NCBI RefSeq assembly: GCF_000422665.1
Contig: NZ_AUGM01000001.1
Span: forward strand, 427,352-491,351
Source of the DNA: Ferrimonas senticii DSM 18821
Lineage (GTDB): Bacteria; Pseudomonadota; Gammaproteobacteria; Enterobacterales; Shewanellaceae
Length of the DNA stretch: 64,000 bases
Direction of reading: 5' to 3'
The translations under genes were made by a program, and so were the position numbers. The notes beneath the pieces were generated by a model. That model was not told the DNA's origin, made no database searches, and saw only the letters and a list, made by a program, of their open reading frames with translations. Each line of letters starts with the position of its first letter. Within the stretch, counting starts at the first letter, position 1. Shown here piece after piece: positions 27,801 through 37,131 of the stretch.

Positions 27801-27826
27801 AAAGGTCACCTAGCGGTGGCCTTTTT
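27801..27826 (+). terminator. Terminator after the MMPL gene
   Basis: AAAGGTCACC (27801-27810) pairs with GGTGGCCTTT (27815-27824) with one G-U pair over TAGC, followed by TT. Confidence 0.85.
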
Positions 27827-28004
27827 GCATAAAACCGACAAATAACTGCGATGGTTCGCAGCCGTTGTTGGTTTGTGACGCAGAGGTAAACAGATCCGAT
27901 CTGCACTGGCTCACATTGGCTGATTTTTGGTGATATGCTGCCAGCAAATGCCCAAGGCATTGCGAAGGATTTAGCCCTATCGGGCCAGTGAAGGAATTAC
28001 ATCT

Positions 28005-31000
28005 ATGGCGATAATGCAAGCCAGTCCATCGGTTATGCTGGACAACGTTTTAGCTCTGATCCATAACAAAAACGACGAACAACAAGCGCCATTGATTGAA
28101 GCGCTGGCGCGGATCATCTACGCCACCTTGTCGCAGACCGATCTCAATCAACGCAGCGATAGCGAACTGTATGGTGCCACCCTAAGTTTGTGGCGCAACC
28201 TTAACAATACCGGGGCAGGGCAAAGCTTCAATCAGGTTTATAACCCAGACCTTCGTAGCCATGGCTGGGAAAGCCCGCACACCATCATCGAGATGATCCA
28301 GCCCGACATGCCGTTTTTAGTCGACTCGGTGGCGATGGCGTTAAAGCGGTTTGCAATCAATACCCACTTAACTGTGCACGCACCGATCGCCATTAAGCGC
28401 GACGATGCCGGTAAGGTGGTGGCGATCACTACCGTGATGGCGGCCGAGGCGGACTATGAACGAGTGTCGGTATTTTTCGTCGAAATTGAGAATCAGCAAA
28501 ACGATGAGCGGCGCCAAGCGCTCAGCGACGAACTGGCCTCGGTGTTGGTGGACATTAAAGCCTCGGTTGATGATTGGCCCAAGATGCAGGCCAAACTGCT
28601 TGAGGTGATCGATGAAATTGGTAACTCACCGCAAATCGCAAGCCGTGATGACCGAGAAAACACCTTGGAGTTTCTGCGTTTTCTCTCGAACCACCATTTC
28701 ACCTTTTTGGGCTATCGCTATTACGATTTAGACCGGGTAGAGGGCGATTTAGCGCTGAACGCCCAGCAAGCAAGCAGTCTTGGCACCATGCGGGTCAGAC
28801 CGAAGAAGCATCACGGATTGTTGTTCTCTAAATTGCCAGAAACCGCCCGTAAAGAAGCCTTGCAACCGACCTACTTGGTGCTGACTAAAACCAACGCTCG
28901 CAGTCGCATTCATCGCCAAGCTTATACCGATTACGTTGGCATCAAACGCCTTGATGCGCAGGGGCAAGTGATTGGCGAACATCGCTTTATTGGTTTGTAT
29001 GCTTCAACCATGTACAACAAAAGTAGCGATCAGATCCCACTGCTAAAGCAAAAGATCCGCGCCATTATGACGTTGTCAGGGATGGCACCATCGAGCCACG
29101 ACTATCGGGCACTGCTAAATATTCTAGAAACCCACCCGCGAGACGAACTTATTCAAGCCAGTGAAAAGCAACTGTATGACACCGCCGTCGGCATTTTACA
29201 GATGCAGGATCGCGACAAAGTGCGGTTGTTTATTCGCAAAGATTTGTTCGGTCGTTTTATCTCGGCGTTGGTATACACCAGTAAAGATCGCTACAACACC
29301 GAGCTGCGGATCCGCACTCAAGCGCTGCTGGCTAACTATTTCGGTAGCCAAGAGCCGGTTGAGTTCACCACCTACTTTAGCGAGTCGCAATTGGCTCGAA
29401 CCCACTACCAAGTCAAAGTGGCTGATAACGAAATGGAAGTTGATATAAACGAACTCGAGGCCAACCTGTTGGAATTGGCTCGTACCTGGGATGACAAACT
29501 CGATAGTGCGCTGGTCGAAAGTCGTGGCGAAGCCAATGGCCGCGCACTGTCTCGTAAGTATCTGCATGGTTTTCCGCGCAGCTACAAAGAGGATGTGTTG
29601 CCATCAGCAGCATTAGTCGATATCAATTTTCTGGAGCAACTTAGCGACGCCAATCAGTTGGGGATGCTGTTTTACCAGCCTCAAGAGGGGCACAGCGACC
29701 AACAGTTGGTGTCACTAAAGCTGTTTCATAAAACCCACCCGATCCCGCTATCCGACATTTTACCGATGTTGGAAAATTTTGGCCTGCGAGTGATTGGCGA
29801 GCGTCCTTATCGGGTGGTTAGTGAAGACGCTGGCGACTACTGGATCCTCGACTTCTCAATGTCATTTAAGCCGAGCATCAATGAGAAGATTGGCGACTAT
29901 CAACGCCGTTTCGAACAAGCGTTAGAGCTAACTTGGCAAGGGATTTTAGAAAACGACGCCTTTAATGCGTTAGTGCTAAGTGCTGGCATGACCGGCAGGG
30001 AAGTGTCGATGTTGCGCGCTTACGCTAAGTATATGCGCCAGCTGGGGGCTAATTTTTCGCAACGTTATATCGCTGACACGTTAGAGCGCTACCCACAGAT
30101 CTCGACCTTATTGATGCAGCTGTTTAAACGGCGCTTTGATCCAGCATCGACTGATCGCGATGCCAAAACCCTTAGAGCCGACATCAACAGTCAATTGGAT
30201 GCGGTGATTAACCTCGATGATGACCGTATTATTCGCCGCTTTGTCGAGCTAATCGAAGCAACGGTGCGCACCAACTTCTATCAAAGCCATGGCGAGATTC
30301 CTAAAAATTACCTGTCGTTTAAGTTTGATCCCAGCCTTATTCCAGAGATCCCACTTCCGGTGCCTACATACGAAATCTTTGTCTATTCTGCCCGCGTCGA
30401 AGGGGTTCACTTAAGGGGCAGTAAAGTGGCACGCGGTGGCTTACGTTGGTCAGATCGCCGCGAAGATTTTCGTACCGAAGTGCTCGGCTTAGTTAAAGCC
30501 CAGCAGGTAAAGAACACCGTAATCGTGCCATCCGGCGCCAAAGGTGGTTTTGTTTGTAAAAAACTGCCAAACGAACGTGAAGCGATGCTGGCGGAAGGGC
30601 AGGAGTGCTACCGCACCTTTATCCGCGGTTTATTGGATATCACCGATAACATCATCCAAGGCGAAGTGGTTCATCCCCACAATGTCGTTCGTCATGATGC
30701 AGATGATTCTTATCTGGTAGTCGCCGCCGACAAGGGCACAGCGACCTTTTCTGATATCGCCAACAGCATCTCCGAGGAGTATCAATTCTGGCTCGGCGAT
30801 GCCTTCGCCTCCGGCGGCCAGTTTGGTTACGACCATAAGAAAATGGGCATTACCGCCCGTGGTGGCTGGGAATCGGTAAAACGCCACTTCCGTGAGATCG
30901 GCATCGATTGTCAAACCACCGATTTCACTTGTTTAGCCATCGGTGATATGGCTGGCGACGTGTTTGGCAACGGCATGCTGCTGTCCGAGCACATTCGCTT

Positions 31001-32846
31001 GCAAGTCGCCTTTAACCATCAGCATATCTTCATCGATCCCAATCCCGATGCCGCAAGCAGCTATCAAGAGCGGCAACGCTTGTTTGCTCTGCCGCGCTCT
31101 AGCTGGCTTGATTACGATGCCAGTCTGATCTCTGACGGCGGTGGCGTATTTGAACGGTCAGCCAAAAGTATTCAGCTAACCCCGCAAATGCAGCAACTGT
31201 TTGCCACCAGCGAAACCCAGATGACCCCGAATGCGCTGATTCAACTAGCGCTGAAGATGCAGGTGGATCTGCTGTGGAACGGTGGCATTGGAACCTACGT
31301 TAAAGCCAGCAGCGAAAGCCATTTTGACGTGGGCGATCGCGCTAACGATCTGTTGCGCATCGATGGCCGTGAACTGAATGCCAAAATTGTCGGCGAGGGC
31401 GGGAATCTTGGCTTAACTCAGTTAGGGCGGATCGAATATGCCCAGCACGGCGGCCGCATCAATACCGATTTTGTCGATAACGTTGGTGGCGTCGATTGCT
31501 CCGATAATGAAGTTAACATCAAGATCTTGCTCAACCAGTTAGTGGCTGAAGGGGAGTTAACTCTGAAGCAACGTAACCAGTTGCTGGTGGAGATGACCGA
31601 TGAAGTCGCCGAGATTGTGCTGGAGGATTGTCGCGATCAAACCTTATCAATTTCGGTCACCCAACTGCGTGATGTTGCCAGCTTTAAAGAACACGTCCGC
31701 TTTATTCAATATCTGGAAAAGCTGGGCCGGTTAGATCGCGAACTGGAATTTCTACCTAATGATGAACAGTTAGCGGAACGCTTAGCCGCTGGTAAGGGCT
31801 TAACCCGCCCGGAATTATCGGTGTTGGTGGCTTACGCCAAGATGGTGTTGAAAGAGCAACTGGTGATCCCAGCAATCACTGACAACCCAGTTATTGCCGA
31901 TCGTCTACTGCGCTACTTTCCTGAACGCTTGCAACAGCGCTTTAGTAAGGCGATGCAACAGCACCCGCTACGGGCGCAAATTATCGCTACCTCGTTAGCC
32001 AATGAAATCATCAATAACATGGGCTTTAACTTTGTGCAGCGAATGCAGGATGAAACCAGCGCCGAAATCAGTGAAATCGCCATTGCTTACACCACGGCGG
32101 CACAGATTTTTGATTTCGATAACCTGAAAGATCAGATCGCTGCGGTGGATGGTGTGGTCAGCAGCGAGCTGCAACATCAAATGATCCACAAACTGCAACG
32201 CACAGTGCGTCGGGCCAGCCGTTGGTTCCTACGTCATCGCAGCAACCAAACTGACATCAACAGCAATGTCGCTTTCTTCCGGCCGGTGGTAACCCAGTTG
32301 CAAACGGAATTTGATCAGTTGCTGTGCCCAAGTGAAGCGCAAGCGTTAACGGCGCAAGTGGATTTGCTGACGGCACAACAGGTGCCGACCGAGCTAGCAC
32401 AATTGGTCGAACGCTCCAGTACTTTGTTCTCGGCGTTGGATTTAGCCGAAATTGCCGAACAAGACCAAAAACCGGTGACGCTGGTATCACAAACTTACTA
32501 CAAATTGGGCGCTCGCATTGATATGCACTGGTTCCTGCAACAGATTAATGAGCAGCAGGTAGCCAACCACTGGCAGGCGTTAGCTCGGGCCGGATTTAGG
32601 GAAGAACTGGATCTGTTGCAGCGACAGTTGACTCTGGTTGTGCTGCGTAATTGCCACGGCATATGCAGTGCCGAGGCGATCATCGAGCAGTGGGTTGATG
32701 ACAACCAAACTTCGCTAACTCGCTGGTTACAGATGATGACTGAATTCAGAACATCGAAAACCCATGAGTTTGCAAAGTTTTCTGTCGCATTACGTGAGCT
32801 AGCGCTGCTTATTGTTCGTTGTGACAATCCAATCGAAGCGGCATAA
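28005..32846 (+). CDS. gdhB: NAD-specific glutamate dehydrogenase, large (GDH-180) type
   Basis: Deaminates glutamate to 2-oxoglutarate with NAD. At 1613 residues it belongs to the roughly 180-kDa class known from Streptomyces and Pseudomonas aeruginosa GdhB. A long N-terminal ACT-like regulatory part (first about 700 residues) precedes the catalytic core, where RGGLRWSDRREDFRTEVLGL (read in parts) and VPSGAKGGFVCKKLP carry the substrate lysines. The nucleotide-binding region includes AIGDMAGDVFGNGMLLS and a long C-terminal helical region follows. AAGGA lies upstream of ATG 28005. It likely serves amino-acid catabolism and stands alone between terminators. Confidence 0.95.
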   Translation: MAIMQASPSVMLDNVLALIHNKNDEQQAPLIEALARIIYATLSQTDLNQRSDSELYGATLSLWRNLNNTGAGQSFNQVYNPDLRSHGWESPHTIIEMIQPDMPFLVDSVAMALKRFAINTHLTVHAPIAIKRDDAGKVVAITTVMAAEADYERVSVFFVEIENQQNDERRQALSDELASVLVDIKASVDDWPKMQAKLLEVIDEIGNSPQIASRDDRENTLEFLRFLSNHHFTFLGYRYYDLDRVEGDLALNAQQASSLGTMRVRPKKHHGLLFSKLPETARKEALQPTYLVLTKTNARSRIHRQAYTDYVGIKRLDAQGQVIGEHRFIGLYASTMYNKSSDQIPLLKQKIRAIMTLSGMAPSSHDYRALLNILETHPRDELIQASEKQLYDTAVGILQMQDRDKVRLFIRKDLFGRFISALVYTSKDRYNTELRIRTQALLANYFGSQEPVEFTTYFSESQLARTHYQVKVADNEMEVDINELEANLLELARTWDDKLDSALVESRGEANGRALSRKYLHGFPRSYKEDVLPSAALVDINFLEQLSDANQLGMLFYQPQEGHSDQQLVSLKLFHKTHPIPLSDILPMLENFGLRVIGERPYRVVSEDAGDYWILDFSMSFKPSINEKIGDYQRRFEQALELTWQGILENDAFNALVLSAGMTGREVSMLRAYAKYMRQLGANFSQRYIADTLERYPQISTLLMQLFKRRFDPASTDRDAKTLRADINSQLDAVINLDDDRIIRRFVELIEATVRTNFYQSHGEIPKNYLSFKFDPSLIPEIPLPVPTYEIFVYSARVEGVHLRGSKVARGGLRWSDRREDFRTEVLGLVKAQQVKNTVIVPSGAKGGFVCKKLPNEREAMLAEGQECYRTFIRGLLDITDNIIQGEVVHPHNVVRHDADDSYLVVAADKGTATFSDIANSISEEYQFWLGDAFASGGQFGYDHKKMGITARGGWESVKRHFREIGIDCQTTDFTCLAIGDMAGDVFGNGMLLSEHIRLQVAFNHQHIFIDPNPDAASSYQERQRLFALPRSSWLDYDASLISDGGGVFERSAKSIQLTPQMQQLFATSETQMTPNALIQLALKMQVDLLWNGGIGTYVKASSESHFDVGDRANDLLRIDGRELNAKIVGEGGNLGLTQLGRIEYAQHGGRINTDFVDNVGGVDCSDNEVNIKILLNQLVAEGELTLKQRNQLLVEMTDEVAEIVLEDCRDQTLSISVTQLRDVASFKEHVRFIQYLEKLGRLDRELEFLPNDEQLAERLAAGKGLTRPELSVLVAYAKMVLKEQLVIPAITDNPVIADRLLRYFPERLQQRFSKAMQQHPLRAQIIATSLANEIINNMGFNFVQRMQDETSAEISEIAIAYTTAAQIFDFDNLKDQIAAVDGVVSSELQHQMIHKLQRTVRRASRWFLRHRSNQTDINSNVAFFRPVVTQLQTEFDQLLCPSEAQALTAQVDLLTAQQVPTELAQLVERSSTLFSALDLAEIAEQDQKPVTLVSQTYYKLGARIDMHWFLQQINEQQVANHWQALARAGFREELDLLQRQLTLVVLRNCHGICSAEAIIEQWVDDNQTSLTRWLQMMTEFRTSKTHEFAKFSVALRELALLIVRCDNPIEAA

Positions 32847-32882
32847 TAGCGCCGCCTCGTAAAGCAATAATAAAAAGAAAAG

Positions 32883-32906
32883 GCCTCGGGGAACCGAGGC
32901 TTTTTT
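32883..32906 (+). terminator. Terminator after gdhB
   Basis: GCCTCGG (32883-32889) pairs with CCGAGGC (32894-32900), followed by six T. Confidence 0.9.
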
Positions 32907-32927
32907 ATAACTAGGAGAAAGCCCACT

Positions 32928-33953
32928 GTGTTTTACCGCATTGCCCAAAAGTTTCTGTTCCAAACTCAAGCCGAAACCGCCCACAACCTGGCGATGACCG
33001 GGATCCGAGTTACTGGTAACACGCCGCTGGCTTGCTTCTACAGCCAAAACGTACCTTACGCCCCAGTGGAATTTATGGGGATCACTTTTCCAAACCCAGT
33101 AGGCCTAGCCGCGGGTATGGATAAAGATGGTGAAGCGATCGATGGGTTCGCTGCCATGGGCTTTGGCCACCTTGAGGTGGGCACGGTTACTCCGCGTCCA
33201 CAACCGGGCAACGATAAGCCTCGTGCGTTCCGCCTAAAGCCAGTTCGCGGCATCATTAACCGCATGGGTTTTAACAACAAAGGCGTTGATAACCTGGTGG
33301 CCAACATCAAAGCCAGCAATCCGGGTGATTGCGTAATCGGCGTTAACATTGGCAAAAACAAAGACACGCCATTGGAGCAGGGTAAAGACGATTACCTGAT
33401 CTGTATGGATAAGGTGTACGAGGTGGCGGGCTACATCGCGGTGAACATCTCCTCACCGAATACTCCGGGCCTGCGTCAGCTGCAATACGGTGAAATGCTG
33501 GATGATCTGTTGTCCTCATTGAAAAACCGCCAGCAACAACTGGCTGAAAAACACGGTAAGTACGTACCAGTGGCGCTCAAGATCGCTCCGGATCTGACTG
33601 ACGAAGAGTTAGCCGAAGTCTGTGGTTCGCTGCTGCGCAATAAACTGGACGGCGTAATCGCCACCAACACCACCCTAAGCCGTGAAGGGGTGGAGCACTT
33701 GCCAGAGCATCAGCAAGCCGGTGGTTTGTCTGGCGCACCGTTGACCGCACGTTCAACCGAGATCATCCGTAAGCTGCATCAGCACCTAGGCGATCAAATG
33801 CCAATTCTCGGCGTTGGTGGCATCGAGTCGGCTGCGACTGCCATGGAAAAACTGGATGCTGGAGCCAAGATGGTTCAAATTTACACCGGTTTTATCTATG
33901 AAGGCCCGCAGTTAATTAAAGCGATCACCGAAGCCTTTATTAAGCGCAAATAA
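32928..33953 (+). CDS. pyrD: Dihydroorotate dehydrogenase (quinone), class 2
   Basis: Membrane-associated FMN enzyme oxidising dihydroorotate to orotate with quinone. 341 residues. The N-terminal helices that bind quinone ([20 protein letters not shown]) mark class 2. Further signs are [57 protein letters not shown] with the catalytic serine, and GVGGIESA. The GTG start follows TAGGAGA. pyrD-zapC-rlmKL-uup is conserved with E. coli. Confidence 0.97.
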   Translation: MFYRIAQKFLFQTQAETAHNLAMTGIRVTGNTPLACFYSQNVPYAPVEFMGITFPNPVGLAAGMDKDGEAIDGFAAMGFGHLEVGTVTPRPQPGNDKPRAFRLKPVRGIINRMGFNNKGVDNLVANIKASNPGDCVIGVNIGKNKDTPLEQGKDDYLICMDKVYEVAGYIAVNISSPNTPGLRQLQYGEMLDDLLSSLKNRQQQLAEKHGKYVPVALKIAPDLTDEELAEVCGSLLRNKLDGVIATNTTLSREGVEHLPEHQQAGGLSGAPLTARSTEIIRKLHQHLGDQMPILGVGGIESAATAMEKLDAGAKMVQIYTGFIYEGPQLIKAITEAFIKRK

Positions 33954-33976
33954 CAAAATTAAACGCGAAAGCGATC

Positions 33977-34010
33977 AAAAAGATCTCAACCGATCGGTTG
34001 AGATCTTTTT
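33977..34010 (+). terminator. Terminator after pyrD
   Basis: A perfect 34-bp palindrome, AAAAAGATCTCAACCGA (33977-33993) with its complement to 34010, ends in TTTTT and CTTTT. Confidence 0.9.
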
Positions 34011-34074
34011 CTTTTGGGAAAGGTTGCTATTTTGTTTAAAATAGTGATTGCGCGTTGTTTAATCTTTGCACTAT

Positions 34075-34080
34075 TATAAT
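34075..34080 (+). promoter_or_regulatory. -10 element for zapC
   Basis: A consensus TATAAT lies 29 bases before the zapC ATG. No -35 hexamer at good spacing is convincing. Confidence 0.4.
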
Positions 34081-34109
34081 TTGCCAACAAATCTGGAATT
34101 TAAATCACA

Positions 34110-34646
34110 ATGTGTTTGTCACCTGATCACAGCTGGTACTGGTTCTTTGATGAAAAAGAACAGCGACTTGCTCTCTCACTTGGAGAGTATGTGTTCATGT
34201 CTGCCTACACCGAAAAACAGCTGATCCCAGATGCCTTCTACCAGCAAGCCTTCACTGCTGAGCACACCGAGCAGTTCTACCAATTGCAAGAACAACTGCC
34301 GCAACAGTTGCAGTTAAGCCAAGGGCAATTGTTGCAGTTAGTCTTTAACGTTATCGCCGCACGTTTTATGACGTTACCGATGATGCCGAAAAGCTGGTTT
34401 TTTGAAACCAGTAACACCATCGTTTATCCCAGAAATGGTCGCTTAGTCTCTTTACAAAATCAGCATCAACGGGGCCAATTTTTAGTCATCGAAGCGACTG
34501 AACAGGCCAGCTTATTAATGTTAATCGATGATCTTTGCCAATTAAATGAGCAAAAATCGATCGAGCAGTTTGCGCTGATTAAAGTAATGAACGACCGCTT
34601 AATGCCGACTCTGGTTAATAATTCCGCAGTTGTGGTTGCAGCCTAA
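34110..34646 (+). CDS. zapC: Cell division protein ZapC
   Basis: FtsZ-associated protein that promotes protofilament bundling at the division ring. The 178-residue sequence keeps the ZapC pattern: DHSWYWFFDEKEQRLALSLG (read as DHSWYWFFDE, LALSLG), LTPDAF-like LIPDAFYQQAF, MMPKSWFFE and the ending ALIKVMNDRLMPT. Overall identity to E. coli YcbW is moderate, but its place between pyrD and rlmKL is the same. Codon use looks slightly more AT-rich than in neighbours. Confidence 0.88.
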   Translation: MCLSPDHSWYWFFDEKEQRLALSLGEYVFMSAYTEKQLIPDAFYQQAFTAEHTEQFYQLQEQLPQQLQLSQGQLLQLVFNVIAARFMTLPMMPKSWFFETSNTIVYPRNGRLVSLQNQHQRGQFLVIEATEQASLLMLIDDLCQLNEQKSIEQFALIKVMNDRLMPTLVNNSAVVVAA

Positions 34647-34768
34647 TCTCCTGCCTGTTTTTTAAGCGCGTTGCTGCGTTTGGCTATTAACTAAACGGCC
34701 AGCCGCTAAAGCCGTTCCTGCCAGACAAGTTTCTTTTCTCAACTCGGGTACAGCAATCACAAAACCAG

Positions 34769-34774
34769 TATAAT
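34769..34774 (+). promoter_or_regulatory. -10 element for rlmKL
   Basis: TATAAT stands 31 bases before the rlmKL ATG at 34806. A clear -35 hexamer is lacking. Confidence 0.4.
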
Positions 34775-34805
34775 GTGGGTTTTGTAGTTAGACGTGCGAG
34801 TCCCC

Positions 34806-36905
34806 ATGAAGCGTTTTTACGCCGCCGTGCCCAAAGGGCTGGAATACCTCCTGGTAGATGAATTAAACGCCCTTGGCGCCACTGAAGTGCGCGAAGGTCA
34901 AGCCGTAGTGCATTTTGAGGCAGAGCTAGAAACCGCCTACCGCATCTGTCTATGGAGCCGACTGGCTTCCCGTATCGTGTTGGTGATCGCCGAAGTGGGC
35001 GCCAAGTCCGCCGAGCAGATGTATCAGAACGTCAAAAAACTTTACTGGCCAGCGGTGTTCAGTAACCACGCTGACTTTATGGTCGACTTCCATGGCGGCA
35101 ACCGCGATATCCGCAACAGCGCCTTTGGTGCATTAAAGGTAAAAGACGCCATCGTTGACGCGTTTGTCGAGCACAGTGGCGTTCGTCCTTCAGTGAGTAA
35201 AGACAACCCAGAAGTGAAGATCGACTGTGCGCTGCGCGCCGACAAACTGCTGGTGGGGATCAACTTCTCTGGGGCACCGATGCACCAGCGCGGTTACCGT
35301 ACCGACACTGGCCGTGCGCCGATGCGTGAGAACTTGGCCGCCGCGATTCTGGTTCGCTCTGGCTGGACCCAAGCGATGGATAAACCGCTGATCGATCCAT
35401 TCTGCGGTTCCGGCACCATCTTGATTGAAGCGGCGTTAATGGCAACCGATACCGCACCGCTGCTGAATCGTCAGCGCTGGGGCTTTGAAGGTTGGGCTGG
35501 TCACCAAGGCATGTTGTGGCGCGAAATCCACGCCGAAGCCAAAGTTCGTGCCAATCGTGGTCAATCCGAATGCAAAACCCGTTTTATCGGCCGTGATCGT
35601 TTCCGCCGAGTATTGACCGTTGCTAAAGACAACGCCGCTAACGCTCAAGTCGCGCACCTGATCCAATTTGAGGGCGGTGATGCCACCGAGATGCCATTGC
35701 CACCAGCGCAAGCCGGCTTTGTGGTCACCAACCCGCCGTACGGCGAGCGTCTGGGGCAATTGCCAGAGCTGCTGCATCTGTACGCTTCTTTGGGTCAACA
35801 GTTCAAAGCGCACTGGCAAAACTGGCAATTGAGCATTCTGTGTTCCGAGCCAATGCTATTGGCAGCGCTACGCCTAAAAGCCGACAAACAATACAAGCTG
35901 TTTAACGGCGCCTTGGAAGTGCTGTTATGCAACTACGCCGTTGGCGAAGGCGGTCAGGGCCGTGCCTTTGGCGAAGATTTTGCTAACCGTTTGCGTAAAA
36001 ACCAAAAGGCGTTGGCGAAGTGGCTGAAGCGCGATCAGGTAGAATGCTACCGCGTCTACGATGCTGATCTGCCAGAGTACAACGTTGCCATCGACCGTTA
36101 TCAAGATTGGGTGGTGGTACAAGAGTACGCGCCGCCAAAATCGGTTGACCCGAAAAAAGCCCAGTCGCGTCTGATCGATGTGCTGCTGAATGTGCCGTCG
36201 GTGCTGGAGATTGATCCGGCTAAGATCGTACTGAAAACCCGCCAGCAGCAAAAAGGTAAAGAGCAGTACCAACGTATGGGCGAGCAGGGAAATGAACTGA
36301 TCGTTGAAGAGTATGGTGCGCGCTTTATCGTTAACTTGGCCGATTACCTCGATACCGGTCTGTTCATCGATCATCGTCTGGCGCGTCAATACATCCAGCA
36401 AAACTGTAACGGCAAAGATTTCCTTAACCTATTTGCTTACACCGGCAGCGCGTCAGTGCACGCCGCTATCGGTGGCGCTAAATCGACCACCACCGTCGAT
36501 ATGTCCAAGACCTATCTGCGCTGGGCTGAAGCCAACTTTAAAGAGAACCGTCTGCGCGGTCGTCAATACCGCTTCCAGCACGCCGACGTCTTGGCTTGGT
36601 TAGAACAGGCCAACGAGCAGTTCGACTTTATCTTTATCGATCCGCCGACCTTCTCTAACTCCAAGCGAATGGAGAAAACCTTTGATGTCGAGCGTGATCA
36701 TCTGTGGTTGATGGGGCAGCTGAAGCGTTTGCTGCGTCCAAATGGCCAGATCCTGTTCTCCAACAACAAGCGTAACTTCAAGATGGACATGGATGGCATG
36801 GCCGAGCTGGGCTTGACCGCAGAGAACATCAGCGACAAGACCCGTTCACCGGATTTTGCCCGCAACAAGCACATTCACAACGCCTGGATTGTGCGCCATG
36901 GCTAA
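34806..36905 (+). CDS. rlmL: Bifunctional 23S rRNA methyltransferase RlmKL (m2G2445, m7G2069)
   Basis: Fusion of two SAM methyltransferases, as in E. coli RlmL. The first part has a THUMP domain (about 45-155) and an N2-guanine methyltransferase with FCGSGTILIEAAL and the catalytic NPPY (residues 309-312). The second part, RlmK, shows FLNLFAYTGSASVHA and DPPTFSNSKRM. 699 residues from ATG 34806; an in-frame ATG-like extension from 34794 is not supported by similarity. The last eight bases overlap the glutaredoxin-like gene. Confidence 0.96.
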   Translation: MKRFYAAVPKGLEYLLVDELNALGATEVREGQAVVHFEAELETAYRICLWSRLASRIVLVIAEVGAKSAEQMYQNVKKLYWPAVFSNHADFMVDFHGGNRDIRNSAFGALKVKDAIVDAFVEHSGVRPSVSKDNPEVKIDCALRADKLLVGINFSGAPMHQRGYRTDTGRAPMRENLAAAILVRSGWTQAMDKPLIDPFCGSGTILIEAALMATDTAPLLNRQRWGFEGWAGHQGMLWREIHAEAKVRANRGQSECKTRFIGRDRFRRVLTVAKDNAANAQVAHLIQFEGGDATEMPLPPAQAGFVVTNPPYGERLGQLPELLHLYASLGQQFKAHWQNWQLSILCSEPMLLAALRLKADKQYKLFNGALEVLLCNYAVGEGGQGRAFGEDFANRLRKNQKALAKWLKRDQVECYRVYDADLPEYNVAIDRYQDWVVVQEYAPPKSVDPKKAQSRLIDVLLNVPSVLEIDPAKIVLKTRQQQKGKEQYQRMGEQGNELIVEEYGARFIVNLADYLDTGLFIDHRLARQYIQQNCNGKDFLNLFAYTGSASVHAAIGGAKSTTTVDMSKTYLRWAEANFKENRLRGRQYRFQHADVLAWLEQANEQFDFIFIDPPTFSNSKRMEKTFDVERDHLWLMGQLKRLLRPNGQILFSNNKRNFKMDMDGMAELGLTAENISDKTRSPDFARNKHIHNAWIVRHG

Positions 36906-37131
36906 CGCCGTGGTGCTGTATCACACCGACGGCTGCCACCTGTGCGAACAGGCGGCAGCGTTGCTGCACAGCGCCAAACAACCTTTCAATCTGGTTGATA
37001 TCGTTAGCGATCCACAATTAGTGGATCGCTACGGCGTACGCATTCCGGTGGTTGCCCTTGATAACGGCCAAGAACTTGGTTGGCCGTTCGACTTACAACA
37101 ATTACAACGATTTTTGGGAGCGCAAGCATGA
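36898..37131 (+). CDS. Glutaredoxin-like (DUF836) thiol protein
   Basis: A 77-residue thioredoxin-fold protein with the redox motif CHLC (GCHLCEQA, residues 13-16) and the cis-proline region RIPVVAL. It lacks the usual CPYC of class-I glutaredoxins and fits the DUF836/GlrX-like group found beside uup in Shewanella relatives. It overlaps rlmKL (ATGGCTAA) and uup (ATGA), so all three are coupled. Partner proteins are unknown. Confidence 0.85.
   Translation: MANAVVLYHTDGCHLCEQAAALLHSAKQPFNLVDIVSDPQLVDRYGVRIPVVALDNGQELGWPFDLQQLQRFLGAQA

Noticed and set aside
28005-32846. Long antisense frames within gdhB and similar large genes
   Set aside because: They lack ribosome sites and known domains and follow from the codon bias of the real gene on the opposite strand.
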